From Peronospora farinosa (taxonomy: Eukaryota; Oomycota; Peronosporomycetes; Peronosporales; Peronosporaceae), in NCBI GenBank assembly GCA_947646735.1, contig CANTFK010000809.1:78410-142409 (forward strand): a stretch of DNA of 64,000 nucleotides, in the 5' to 3' direction. Positions 32,517 through 41,778 of the stretch are shown here, in pieces (position 1 is the first letter of the stretch; the number at the start of each line of letters is the position of its first letter). A program made the translations under genes and the position numbers. Below the pieces are notes generated by a model that saw only the letters and a program-made list of their open reading frames with translations, searched no databases and had not been told where the DNA came from.

Positions 32517-33082
32517 GACGCTCGCCAGGTTTGAATCTGGTACGAGCCGAGCGTTCTAATTGTTGCATTTTTGCATATGTGGAGAAACAGCCCAAGGAGG
32601 GGACGGGTATTCCAGTTAAGATTGGAAATATATCGAAGATTGGAAATTACCCTGTGGTCCATGTTGCTTCTTTGAATGAACCTAATAGTTTTGTTCGAGA
32701 AAGTTCAGTAATGGAGTTGGACTTATTGCCAGGCGAGTCTAGGGGGTACTGGAAATACCACGCCCCTACTAAATGGTTCAGGCAAGCGAAAGCCTCTGGA
32801 AAGGTCAAAAACGACCATGCGAATTTGTTGTTCGATACTGGTGCCGAGATATCCATTCTGGATATCGCCTTTGCTCGTAAGGTAGGCTGCCAAATTGATG
32901 AAAGTGAACGACAAGAATGTATTGGTATTGGGGAAGCCGTATACACCACGGAGGGACGCACTCGCATCAAGGTCACTCTGAATGGGAACTTGGTGTACAT
33001 CTTTAAGGTGTGGGTAGGCCCTATGGTAGGCCAAGATGCAATTTTGGGGATGGACTTCATGGTCCCAGCCGGTATCCGGTAA
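32453..33082 (+). CDS. Element C aspartic protease
   Basis: This frame lies in the -1 phase relative to Gag and in the same phase as everything downstream through pol. It carries a retroviral-type aspartic protease: the catalytic LLFDTGAEISILD at about 32826-32864 and the flap/second-strand region ending in the conserved ILGMDFM near 33050. The enzyme would cut the Gag-Pol polyprotein. The frame ends at TAA 33080-33082, but coding resumes in phase three bases later (DVADGTLCLPDE), so this stop splits what looks like one polyprotein. The start shown is only the first ATG; translation more likely enters from Gag by frameshift. Confidence 0.85.
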   Translation: MVQPSQARRDVPGETREDGKLGRSPGLNLVRAERSNCCIFAYVEKQPKEGTGIPVKIGNISKIGNYPVVHVASLNEPNSFVRESSVMELDLLPGESRGYWKYHAPTKWFRQAKASGKVKNDHANLLFDTGAEISILDIAFARKVGCQIDESERQECIGIGEAVYTTEGRTRIKVTLNGNLVYIFKVWVGPMVGQDAILGMDFMVPAGIR

Positions 33083-33085
33083 GAC

Positions 33086-33667
33086 GTGGCCGACGGAACT
33101 CTTTGCCTCCCCGATGAGGTCAGGGTACAGTTGACTGGGCGAAGGACACTGTATAATACGCGAGTATCGGATGTGAAATTGGGTCGGTATGTACAGATAT
33201 CCGTTGGAGGATGTACGGAAGTGCCTCTCAAAAGGTCGACCTCAGAACAGTGGAAATTGTGGGTCACGAGAGGCGAACGATGGGTGACCACCATGATACA
33301 AGGGATAGGACGTCGACCGATTTTGAAGATAACCAATGTCAGCCCTCGCCCCTTAACACTGCATGAAGATACCAAGGTAGGTATGTGGTTGACTAGGGAT
33401 GAAGCTCCAAGAACGCAAGGGTTTGTCTCGGTAGGCTCTCGAAGATATGCGGAATGGCTAAATCTGGCTTATGAATCTACTACCGACCAAGTCGACCATC
33501 AGGTCGACCTCACGGAAGAGGAAGAGGAGCCACTAGTGGAGAGACCAGAGTATAAGACTCCGTCACACATCTTACAGCGACCGCAGGCCCCAACCCCAAT
33601 GATGAATATAACACACCAACCGGTACCCGACAGTGAAGAACAACTGTGCGAAGAGAGGGTGAATTGA
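33086..33667 (+). CDS. Element C protease-to-reverse-transcriptase linker ORF
   Basis: A 193-codon segment lies in phase with the protease and with pol. It holds a beta-rich region (VRVQLTGRRTLYNTRVSDVKLG, given here only in outline) and a Glu/Pro-rich tail (TEEEEEPLVERPEY). It has no catalytic motif. In related Gypsy elements this region links protease and reverse transcriptase. It ends at TGA 33665-33667, again followed by open in-phase sequence. Confidence 0.75.
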   Translation: MADGTLCLPDEVRVQLTGRRTLYNTRVSDVKLGRYVQISVGGCTEVPLKRSTSEQWKLWVTRGERWVTTMIQGIGRRPILKITNVSPRPLTLHEDTKVGMWLTRDEAPRTQGFVSVGSRRYAEWLNLAYESTTDQVDHQVDLTEEEEEPLVERPEYKTPSHILQRPQAPTPMMNITHQPVPDSEEQLCEERVN

Positions 33668-33718
33668 CAGGAGGGTACCGCCCAAAAGCGGAGTGTATTT
33701 GAAGAAGACCTACATACA

Positions 33719-36700
33719 GTGAACACCACCAATGAGAAGGAAGTCAAACCGGTAGACTTGTTACAGGCAGATGACCAGGTGTGTTCTTTCGAGAGTGGAG
33801 AACTTTGGGCCGAGGACATAAGGCCAGGGTGGGCGGTCGTACCGGAAGTGGACCCCTCATCCGAAGGCATTGCGTTAGAAGATATACAGATTCCTGATCC
33901 AGATGGGAACACTCCCGAAGAGGTGGACCGGTTGCGACAAATAATATGGAAGAAACGACATCTGCTGATGGGTAAAGGTAACGCCTTACCCCCGGCCGCC
34001 CGAGGAGCGATATGCGATATCGATGTAGGGAACGCAAGACCGATCGCGCAACGCGTACGAAAGGTGGCCCCTCAATTCAGAGAGAAGCTAGCCGACCTGA
34101 TCAAGGGATTGTTATCAGCAAAGATCATTCAGCCTTCCACCTCGCCATGGGCCAGCCCAATTGTAATTATCGTGAAGAAGAATGGGGTCGATATTCGATT
34201 GTGCATCGACTATCGGTTGGTGAATGATCTTACCCAGCTCATGGTATACCCGATGCCGTTGATCAACGAATTACTGGAAGACTTGGATGGAGCTTTATGG
34301 TACTGTTCTCTTGATATGGCGAGTGGTTTTTGGGTCGTCAGTATGACCGAAAGGGCGAGATTAATCTCAGCTTTCGTTACTCCACTGGGATTATTTGAAT
34401 GGCTTCGGATGCCTTTTGGGCTTAAGAATGCGCCTCAGATATATCAAAGGTTGTTGGATAATGCGTTATATGGATTCTTACGGATTTCGCCAGGGGCGGC
34501 CACAGAGGAAACAGAGGATTTGTTCGCAACAGGGGAACCCGATGCAAAATCAGTTCTCTCTGTATTGGGTCGACGATCATACATTGACGATATACTTGTG
34601 CCGGCCGAATCGTGGGACGTATTATGCCAGAAAGTGGAGCGGCTGCTAGACGTGTGTGACTATTGGAATTTGTCGGTCAGTGCCGTCAAGAGTACGTGGG
34701 GATGTCGGAAGGTCGAGTATCTTGGACATCGAGTTTCCAAAGGGGGACTAGAGGCCCACCCAAAAGATCTTCAGTCTTTGGTCGACCTACCTCTACCGAC
34801 AACACTGAAGGCTATGCAGTCCTTTCTAGGAAGCCTAAATTACTACAGCAGGTACATCGAAGATTATGCCATATACGCGTCGATCCTTTACGAACTGAGA
34901 GAGGTGGATTTTCACGCTTGGAGGTGCAAATTGAAGGCTAACGAGGAAGTGGCGGCCCAGGAAGACGACGAAGAAGAATGGTCGAAGGTACAAGTAGCGT
35001 TTGCCATGCTTAAGAACAAGATTGCTATGGCGCCCATCCTACGACATTTCGACCCGGCTAGAGAGGCGGTCATCATTGTCTACGCAAGTGATTGGGCTAT
35101 TTCGGCGTCGTTGGTGCAAAATTACGACGGCCTGTATATGCCGGTAATGTTTACGAGCCGAACCCTCAAGTCAAACGAGGTGAACTATAGCACAGTGGAA
35201 AAGGAAGTGCTGGCGTTGTTACGGATATTGGAAACTTGCTTCACGATGTTGGTCACCCGACCTCTCAAAGTTCTGACGAGGCATTCTACACTAGCCTGGC
35301 TAGTAAAGTCTTCGGGGTTGCAAGGTCGCTTAGGAAACTGGGCCGCTCTGTTGTCACAGTGGACTTTGGAGATTGTGAAATGCAAGAAAGGCGAGGACCA
35401 GGTACTGGGGGCGTTAGCAGCCAGCATCACGCCTCGAGAGAATGTGGACTCAATTCTGTCGTCAATTGCTCCCAAGAAGCAATCCAGGCAAGTGGTAGAC
35501 CTACCGACGCCCACAGTGGAACTAAATGAAGAACTGTATGTGATGAGTTTCGATGGGTCGGCCCGGGTGAAGAAAGAAGGAGGTGCTTGCAGCGCTATTG
35601 TGTGGAGACTCCCTGCGTGGACTATAGTTGCAGCTGCATCGAAATATCTCGACAAGTCTACGGTGAATGAAGCTGAATATGAGGGCATGTTACTGGGTTT
35701 TGACCTGTTGGAGCCAATGGAGCGACGGCGTTTGATTATTTGTGGAGACTCCAATCTGGTTATAAGACAGATGCGTGGAGAGATTGAATGCAAAGCTTCA
35801 GGTTTATCCCCGTTGCGGGCCCAGGCGCTGAGTAAACTCCAGTCGTGGCCCAACCAGGCAGTCCTACATGTGAAACGAGACTGGAATCAGAGCGCAGACC
35901 AGTTGGCTAGTACAGCTTTACATCAGCAGCAAGGGGTCGAGTCGATACCAAGAGGAGAGTGGTCAGGTCTAGAAACAATCAATCGGCTGCCAGAGGTGCT
36001 GGTCCTTAGAGACCGAGGTCAGTCGGTCAAGGTATCTGCGGTGACGAGATCACGGCTCCCCGTCAAAATATCGGGAGAGGTTATGCAAGAAGATGTGGTA
36101 CAACAACTCCGGATGGATAGAATCCGAGATGCGCAAGAAGAGGAGAGCTGGGTGTGCAAGTTGAAGGCATATTTGCAAGGAGACTGGAAAGACTTGTCGG
36201 TGGAAGCGGCCAGAAACTGCAGCAAAATGTCGGAGGATTACGAGATAAGTGAAGAGGGACTGCTGGTGTACTGCCCCGGCCAGAGAATCAAGGGAGACGA
36301 CCGAGACATAACTGCCAGATTGGTAATACCTGAGAGTCTCCAAGCCGACATCCTCCATCATTATCATACGAGTTTGGAAGGCGGCCATCAGGGGATCGGA
36401 CGTACTTATCATCGGATCCGACGATATTGCCATTGGAGGGGTCTGTTCCGGAGTGTTCAGAAATATGTGGGTCAGTGCATAGATTGTGAGACTGGTAAAG
36501 GGAGACCCACTTTACAAGGGAGGTCTCCGGGGAATGTTGAAGCGACGTACCGTTTCCAAATCATCGCGATGGACCACATACCATCTCTCCCGAAGTCACA
36601 TAAAGGAAACACGGACCTATTGATCTGGGTCGACCTGTTCACGGGTTATGTGATGGCTAAAGCAAGTGCGTCACGAACAGCCCAGACAGTGGCTGAGGGG

Positions 36701-37726
36701 TATGAGGAATGCGTTTTCCGCCGTTTTGGTGCCAGTGAGACGATCCGTCACGATCGGGAACCGGGGTTTATGTCGAACTTCTTCCGAGCGTTCAGTCGTA
36801 TGGTAGGTCAACGTCAGAGAGCGACCATGGCCTACCGACCTCAAGCGAACGGCACTGCGGAGAGAATGGTCCAGACTCTAACAAGATCGCTCAAGATGTA
36901 CGTAGCCGACGTGGGACAGCGAGACTGGGATGAATACGCGGAACGGTTAACGTTCGCGTTAAATACGGCTCAAGACAGAGTGCGTGAGGAAACACCGTTC
37001 TATCTGGTACATGGATGGGATGCTAAGACCACTCTTGAGACTATGTTACCGGTGGTGAACACTCGACGTCGAGACTCAGGACCTCGGAGATGGAGATATC
37101 GGATTCAGAGTCACTATCAGCGAGCAAGAGACCAAGTCAACGAGAATTTACAGGCGGCTAGTCAGGCTCGGGTGCAAGCACAAAATGAAGGGGTAGTCGG
37201 CCACGAAATTCAGCCAGGGACCCGGGTATGGCTATACTTGGACCGAGTGAAGGAGGGGTATGCCAAAAAATTGGCCCACCTATGGCACGGACCGTTCCGA
37301 GTTCAGGAGTTAGTTGGAGATCATGCGGTACGTCTGGAGTTACGAGGTACAGAATACAGACTATTCCCAATCGTGCACATCTCCAAGCTCAAGCCCGTCA
37401 GAGAGTTCCCCGATCGACCGAACAGCGAGCTGAAAGTGGATGGAACAGATCGAGTCGACTTCGATGAATGTCTGCTACCAGAAGACAGCTGGGTGCGGGA
37501 ATTGGAAGAGGGCGAGTATGAAGTCGAAGAAATTTTAGAGAGTCGTACAGGCAAGAAGACTCGGTATGGGAGGCAACAACGAGAATTCCTCGTGCAATGG
37601 AAGGGACACTCTGACCTCTCGTGGGTGGACGAAGGGGATCTGAATTGCGGAGCCTTACTCCGGGACTTCGAGCGCAAGAACACAAGCCATGACCGCTTCG
37701 AAGTAATGCAAAGCCATGAAAACTAG
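33719..37726 (+). CDS. Element C Pol: RT, degenerate RNase H, archaeal-type RNase H, integrase, chromodomain
   Basis: This is a continuous 1335-codon frame. Domains in order: reverse transcriptase, with RLCIDYR, FWVVSM and YIDD at about 34580; a classical Gypsy RNase H (about 35040-35390) in which the Asp of the first motif is Tyr (VYASDWA) and that of TDHAS is Arg (TRHST), so it is probably inactive; a second, archaeal-type RNase H (about 35540-35930), with Asp in SFDGSA, Glu in NEAEYEG, Asp in CGDSNLV and Asp in NQSADQL all kept; integrase with an HHCC finger (about 36350-36495) and the DDE residues in AMDHIP, RHDREPG and GTAERMV; a GPF module; and a C-terminal chromodomain (FLVQWKGHSDLSWV). 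An insert of about 40 residues lies before YIDD. Translation probably enters from upstream rather than at the GTG where the frame opens. Confidence 0.93.
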   Translation: MNTTNEKEVKPVDLLQADDQVCSFESGELWAEDIRPGWAVVPEVDPSSEGIALEDIQIPDPDGNTPEEVDRLRQIIWKKRHLLMGKGNALPPAARGAICDIDVGNARPIAQRVRKVAPQFREKLADLIKGLLSAKIIQPSTSPWASPIVIIVKKNGVDIRLCIDYRLVNDLTQLMVYPMPLINELLEDLDGALWYCSLDMASGFWVVSMTERARLISAFVTPLGLFEWLRMPFGLKNAPQIYQRLLDNALYGFLRISPGAATEETEDLFATGEPDAKSVLSVLGRRSYIDDILVPAESWDVLCQKVERLLDVCDYWNLSVSAVKSTWGCRKVEYLGHRVSKGGLEAHPKDLQSLVDLPLPTTLKAMQSFLGSLNYYSRYIEDYAIYASILYELREVDFHAWRCKLKANEEVAAQEDDEEEWSKVQVAFAMLKNKIAMAPILRHFDPAREAVIIVYASDWAISASLVQNYDGLYMPVMFTSRTLKSNEVNYSTVEKEVLALLRILETCFTMLVTRPLKVLTRHSTLAWLVKSSGLQGRLGNWAALLSQWTLEIVKCKKGEDQVLGALAASITPRENVDSILSSIAPKKQSRQVVDLPTPTVELNEELYVMSFDGSARVKKEGGACSAIVWRLPAWTIVAAASKYLDKSTVNEAEYEGMLLGFDLLEPMERRRLIICGDSNLVIRQMRGEIECKASGLSPLRAQALSKLQSWPNQAVLHVKRDWNQSADQLASTALHQQQGVESIPRGEWSGLETINRLPEVLVLRDRGQSVKVSAVTRSRLPVKISGEVMQEDVVQQLRMDRIRDAQEEESWVCKLKAYLQGDWKDLSVEAARNCSKMSEDYEISEEGLLVYCPGQRIKGDDRDITARLVIPESLQADILHHYHTSLEGGHQGIGRTYHRIRRYCHWRGLFRSVQKYVGQCIDCETGKGRPTLQGRSPGNVEATYRFQIIAMDHIPSLPKSHKGNTDLLIWVDLFTGYVMAKASASRTAQTVAEGYEECVFRRFGASETIRHDREPGFMSNFFRAFSRMVGQRQRATMAYRPQANGTAERMVQTLTRSLKMYVADVGQRDWDEYAERLTFALNTAQDRVREETPFYLVHGWDAKTTLETMLPVVNTRRRDSGPRRWRYRIQSHYQRARDQVNENLQAASQARVQAQNEGVVGHEIQPGTRVWLYLDRVKEGYAKKLAHLWHGPFRVQELVGDHAVRLELRGTEYRLFPIVHISKLKPVREFPDRPNSELKVDGTDRVDFDECLLPEDSWVRELEEGEYEVEEILESRTGKKTRYGRQQREFLVQWKGHSDLSWVDEGDLNCGALLRDFERKNTSHDRFEVMQSHEN

Positions 37727-37744
37727 CCGGCGGTAGCAAGTTTC

Positions 37745-37815
37745 TTGGAGGGTGGACCGATTCCCTCAATGGTCGGCCCAGCCCCTCGTTGGAAGACTTG
37801 GGTCGCCTGCGGGGC
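37745..37815. repeat. Degenerate copies of the LTR 20-bp repeat after pol
   Basis: GGACCGATTCCCTCAATGGTCGGCC and the following units resemble the LTR tandem repeat. They lie between the Pol stop codon and the end of the minus-strand accessory frame. Confidence 0.6.
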
Positions 37816-37834
37816 GGCCTTGAATTTCCAAGAG

Positions 37835-39460
37835 TTAAGGGTATAGGAGAATGGAAACAAAAGGAGGGCGATTACCAAGATCAATCAGAACAGAAGAAGG
37901 TTCATGTTCAAGGGAAGACCTAAACGGATGGCCTTTGAGGCGTGGAACTAGAGCGCCAGGATGGGGCACGGAAGACAAACGATACTGGGTGAGCCACGGC
38001 CACGCGGAATCCGACACCCAAAGGGCCTCAAGCAGGTCGACCGGGTCCGACCCCTCTTCACGACCAGGGAACCAATAAACCACACGGCGGGTTCGAGGAA
38101 GATAACGGAAGAAGGGAAATAGGAAGATGTCGAGATCGCAGTGGCCCCTGCTCATCCCAATGAAGATAAGGTCGACCACCTCCCGCCAAGCTCGAGTTGC
38201 CCGACTCCGACGCTTCTTCCGCGCGTTGTAGTAGGACGCGAGGAAAGAGTTCGCTCGCGCTTGGTCCTTGGAAATCCACAAGCAGTGGGTCGCCTCCCAA
38301 AGAGCTTGACTATGCTCTTCGTCAAACTGGATGTAGGCCGCTGCCAACTGGGCGAACCAGCCAACAGGTCGGAAGGACACGGGCTGCATGGGAACACGAG
38401 CTTCCACCCAAGGTTCCGCCGCTAGCAATCTCTGGATCATTGGAGGGTTCATTAACGACCTCTTCCATTTGGGGGGCCGGTCGAGGTTTCCGTCCGGAGG
38501 GCCAAACCAACCCCAAGGTAGATCCAGCTGGTCGACCAAGTCTGTGGAAGACATTGTAACAATGCACCACGAATTGACCAGGTCAACCGGCCAAGGTGCC
38601 ACTTCCGCAGCGGAAAAGGTCTTCGACTGCATGTATCCGGGGATCATGGCGTCTCTGGGAAGCAGGCAGGAGTCGGCCAGAAGGGGCGAAGTGTTGTCCG
38701 CGACAGGAGGCGCACTCTTGTTTTTCTCCGCAGACGACTCGGTCTCCGAGTCCGATGTCCCGAACATCGCCCGTTTCAACGAGAGGCCGGTAGCCGAGGT
38801 GGTCCTCAATGGAGGTGTGGACGTCGACGGAAGACGTACAGGGTTCGCGCTGGCAGGGCGCCGACTAGCAGAACGAGACTTGGCCAGAGCCGCCCGAAGG
38901 GTCTCGCTGTCGTCGCTGAGGTCGTCGTCCGAAGACTCAAGCACGACAGGGGAACGACCACCAGAGACCGCAGACGGTGGTATCGCAGAGGCGTCGAACT
39001 TCGAAAGCCTGGAGGTTTTGGCGGGTACCCGGGGTGACGGCCGCCGGAACCGTTCACCAAGAGCTTTCGCCGGCCGCGAAGGGGAACATGCGGCCGGGGG
39101 CGAAGCTGCCGAAGGAGTAGCTGGTCCTAGAGGTGGCCCGTCAGAGAAGTCGACATGGTCAAGCTCTGCGGCGAGAAGCGAGTACCGGCTTCGGATGTGG
39201 TCGACCTTCCATCGCAGACGGTCCACCAGTGCAGTCTCGCGCTGGAGAGCTTCGCGAAGTTGGGCCACCAGCCGGGACTTGTCGCGCAGTGCCTCCTCCA
39301 ACCGCTCACAACGAGTGGCCAACAAGGCGGCCGAAGGGGGAAGGACACCTAGCCGACCCTCGCAGTCTTCGATGCGGCGGGAATGGGCGTCCGCGAGAGC
39401 TTGCAATTCCCGCAGAGCTGCCCGTACGCTAACGGGTACGGAAGACGGACGGTCAACCAT
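37835..39460 (-). CDS. Element C antisense accessory protein (541 aa from first ATG)
   Basis: A long minus-strand frame fills the 2.2 kb between Pol and the 3' LTR. From the ATG at 39460 it gives 541 residues; the frame is open to 39616. It has no known domain. Visible parts are a coiled coil (about residues 12-105, ERLEEALRDKSRLVAQLREAL), a Ser/Pro/Arg-rich disordered region with acidic patches (SSDDDLSDDSE), and a C-terminal globular-looking part rich in Trp and aromatics (DLPWGWFGPPDG; QALWEATHCLW; CDLDIFLFPFFRYLP). A diverged homologue of this C-terminal part exists in the relic at 52220-52990, which argues for real coding. A one-base shift in a C8 run near 39582 would fuse it to the upstream frame at 39543-40139. 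Its role is unknown. Confidence 0.72.
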   Translation of the reverse strand: MVDRPSSVPVSVRAALRELQALADAHSRRIEDCEGRLGVLPPSAALLATRCERLEEALRDKSRLVAQLREALQRETALVDRLRWKVDHIRSRYSLLAAELDHVDFSDGPPLGPATPSAASPPAACSPSRPAKALGERFRRPSPRVPAKTSRLSKFDASAIPPSAVSGGRSPVVLESSDDDLSDDSETLRAALAKSRSASRRPASANPVRLPSTSTPPLRTTSATGLSLKRAMFGTSDSETESSAEKNKSAPPVADNTSPLLADSCLLPRDAMIPGYMQSKTFSAAEVAPWPVDLVNSWCIVTMSSTDLVDQLDLPWGWFGPPDGNLDRPPKWKRSLMNPPMIQRLLAAEPWVEARVPMQPVSFRPVGWFAQLAAAYIQFDEEHSQALWEATHCLWISKDQARANSFLASYYNARKKRRSRATRAWREVVDLIFIGMSRGHCDLDIFLFPFFRYLPRTRRVVYWFPGREEGSDPVDLLEALWVSDSAWPWLTQYRLSSVPHPGALVPRLKGHPFRSSLEHEPSSVLIDLGNRPPFVSILLYP

Positions 39461-39542
39461 GGGGGTCGGCGTGACAGGAGCATCTGCTGTCTCGACAGGA
39501 GGCAAAGCGGTGGAAACAGGAGAGCTGTGAACGACAACAGTT

Positions 39543-40139
39543 TCAGCAGCACTCAACGGCGAACACACCGGCCCGGGGGGGGTCGGCCAAGGACGTCTCT
39601 CTACATGGAGAGGCAACCGAAGGCGCGACGGCGATTAAAGTCGGCTCCTCAGATAGTGGGTCAGCGGACGGTGGGTCAGCAGATGAGGGGTTAGAACCAG
39701 GGGTGATTGAAGGCGCTGGGGCGACCGAGGTCGGCTCTTCAGTCGGTGGATCAGCGGACGGTGGGTTAGCAGACGGTGGATCAGAACCAGGGGAAGACAT
39801 GGCTGGACAGACACGGGTTAGAGGTGGAGGAGCTACAAAGGGGACAATGAAGGACCTACGTGACGAAGGAAGTGAAGACATGCGCGTGCTCAATCCGTTG
39901 CACGGTTGAGCAAGTGCAGGGGGCGGCTGTGGTGAAGTGCTAATTTTGTGATATGAAGGTCCCGGACTCCAGTTGGATTCAGAGTATAGGCCGTGGGTCA
40001 GGGACAGGGGACCAGAGAGACAGGGGCCTCGAAGGGGAGCGACCGTTGGTGGAGGACAATCCGCAGGATCCGCCGAAGAAAAATCAGTATCAGGGTACCG
40101 GTTAACCGGTACCAAAGGGAGTTGATCATGGCCGCTCAT
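39543..40139 (-). CDS. N-terminal antisense frame starting inside the 3' LTR of element C
   Basis: The minus-strand ATG at 40139 (MSGHDQLPLVPVNRYP) lies within the 3' LTR at the edge of its tandem repeat. The frame crosses the LTR boundary and continues with a Pro/Ser/Ala/Glu-rich repeat (PPSADPPTEEPTSV type). It stops at 39543, overlapping the larger antisense frame by 74 bases. The two would be one protein of about 768 residues if the C8 run near 39582 differed by one base. In the 5' LTR the same start reads outward into flanking DNA and ends after 84 codons. Confidence 0.45.
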   Translation of the reverse strand: MSGHDQLPLVPVNRYPDTDFSSADPADCPPPTVAPLRGPCLSGPLSLTHGLYSESNWSPGPSYHKISTSPQPPPALAQPCNGLSTRMSSLPSSRRSFIVPFVAPPPLTRVCPAMSSPGSDPPSANPPSADPPTEEPTSVAPAPSITPGSNPSSADPPSADPLSEEPTLIAVAPSVASPCRETSLADPPRAGVFAVECC

Positions 40140-41077
40140 TGATCGACCTGGCCCCTCGTTGGTAGACCCGGGTCCCTCATTGGTCGACCCGGTCCCTCAT
40201 CGGTCGACCTGGGTCCCTCATTGGTAGACCTGGGTCCCTCATTGGTAGACCCGGTCCCTCGTTGGTCGACCCGGTCCCTCATCGGTCGACCTCGGCCCCT
40301 CTTTGGTCGACCCGGTCCCTCATTGGTAGACCTGGGTCCCTCATCAGTCGACCTCGGCCCCTCGGGGTTCAGCCACTCCTGACCAGTTAATACAAGGATC
40401 AGACCAGTCGACGCAAGGAATCAGAGCTTCAGGCAAGGATAGAGTAAAGGAGGTAAAAGGATAGGACTATATTAAATACTACTCAATTTGCGATCTACGT
40501 GGCACGACTCCGTCACCCAAGAAGGACTTGTTCTAAGTTACTCACTGTTCCGGGAAGGGATATATTTTGGCCCCCCGTCGAAGACAGTTGTGTAGCGAAG
40601 TTCAAGGGCGAATAGAGCTCCAGGATATATTTGGCCTGTGAGCTCGTTCGAGTAGCAACACCCCCCCCCCCCCAAGACCCGCTATCGGAAGCGGTCTCCC
40701 TCACCTCAAGGTCCGGGAGCAACGTAAAGGTCAGGTGGTTAATACCCCTGAAACAAGAAGGAAAAGGCCAGGGACGACAAGCGCCCCTGAAGAATTTGGC
40801 TCTAAGTCCACTCTCGACAAGGTCGATCGAGTGGCCACCTACCGGCCCACCGAGTGAAGCATATCCACTCGAGGCCACCCCCAGGTCTACCTCCCTCAAG
40901 GCAGACATCTACATCGTCACCAAGTCCTCCGAAGAGTGCAACCCGCCAGCCGACGGGTACACAAGGTGAGAGAAGGTTCATACGCGGCATCGGGGTACCC
41001 CCTCCGACAGTCGGCAGTCCGGCACAGTGAGTGGTTTGGGGTCTCATCATACAATTTTGAGAACCCACTCCACCACA
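39933..41077 (+). repeat. 3' LTR of element C
   Basis: It is nearly identical to the 5' LTR at 28851-29993. Differences seen are C for T near 40408 and 13 instead of 11 C in the run near 40660. A G-rich tract (GCAGGGGGCGGCTGTGG) precedes it as a weak polypurine tract. Confidence 0.9.
40139..40364. repeat. Eleven-unit tandem repeat in element C 3' LTR
   Basis: This is the 3' copy of the 20-22 bp repeat array described in the 5' LTR, with the same units in the same order. Confidence 0.88.
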
Positions 41078-41775
41078 TTAGTATGTTCGCTGTCATACTT
41101 CCGGTCTCTTAATATTCTTGTAGTAATTCACGCTTGGTGAAATCATCGACAAACTTAGTGCGCACATCAATATGTTTGGCCTTGGCAGAGGACCTTTCGC
41201 CGTCGAGTTGCTTTAAAGCCGCTCATTATCTACTCGCAGTGACATAGGCTCTTCAAACCTTAGATTCAATTCTTCTAACAGTTTACGAGCGCATATAAGT
41301 TCTCGAACCATAATTGACGCGGCCGAAAATTTAGCTTCCATAATCGAGGGCGAGACTCCACCTTGTTTCTTACACATCCAGCTCACCGGCATATTTTCGA
41401 CAGTAATTAAACCACCCGTGACTGATTCTCTGTCACCCTTGTCTGCAGAAAATCCGCATCGCTATATCCAAGTACTTGCAAATCATTTAAATCATCTTCT
41501 TTTCCAACCATAGAGAGGTGCATCTTTTTCGTGCCGGACAGATACATGTCAATTCTTTTAGCCAACTTCCAATTTCCTATTGCTTGCTGATGGTTCTTCG
41601 AGATGACTTATGCACCGCAAAAGCATTATCGGTTTTGGTACAACGTGAAATCTATAACTTCCCACAATTGACTGGAATATTTCACCGTGACCCCATCTCC
41701 TCCAGAAACCGGTAATAATTTCAGCATAGCATTTTCAATATCATTACAGTCCGGTGTAATTGGTTACGTACACCC
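41078..41775 (-). pseudogene. Copia reverse transcriptase/RNase H fragment (minus strand)
   Basis: On the minus strand I read WKLAKRIDMYLSGTKKMHLSM, then DLQVLGYSDADF, the Copia RNase H start. A frame change follows, then ADKGDRESVTGGLITVENMP, VSWMCKKQGGVSPSIMEAKF and, in another frame, AKAKHIDVRTKF. These are the hallmark motifs of Copia RNase H. It stops exactly at the element C border, and its C-terminal end is found at 28775-28850. At least two frameshifts make it nonfunctional. Confidence 0.82.
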
Positions 41776-41778
41776 ACC

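Larger units (their letters stand above)
28851..41077 (+). mobile_element. Element C: near-complete Gypsy retrotransposon with two RNase H domains
   Basis: The element has LTRs of 1143 and 1145 bp that differ by one substitution seen and two bases in a C-run. A tRNA primer site follows the 5' LTR directly. The plus strand carries gag, protease and pol in order. The minus strand carries a long accessory frame between pol and the 3' LTR. LTR identity marks a young insertion. It sits inside a Copia element. No clear target-site duplication is seen at the chosen ends. Confidence 0.9.

Noticed and set aside
38388..39530. 380-codon plus-strand frame after pol of element C
   Set aside because: It is the complement of the minus-strand accessory frame, has no ATG-supported domain, and has low-complexity Ser/Arg/Gly content typical of a shadow frame in GC-rich DNA.
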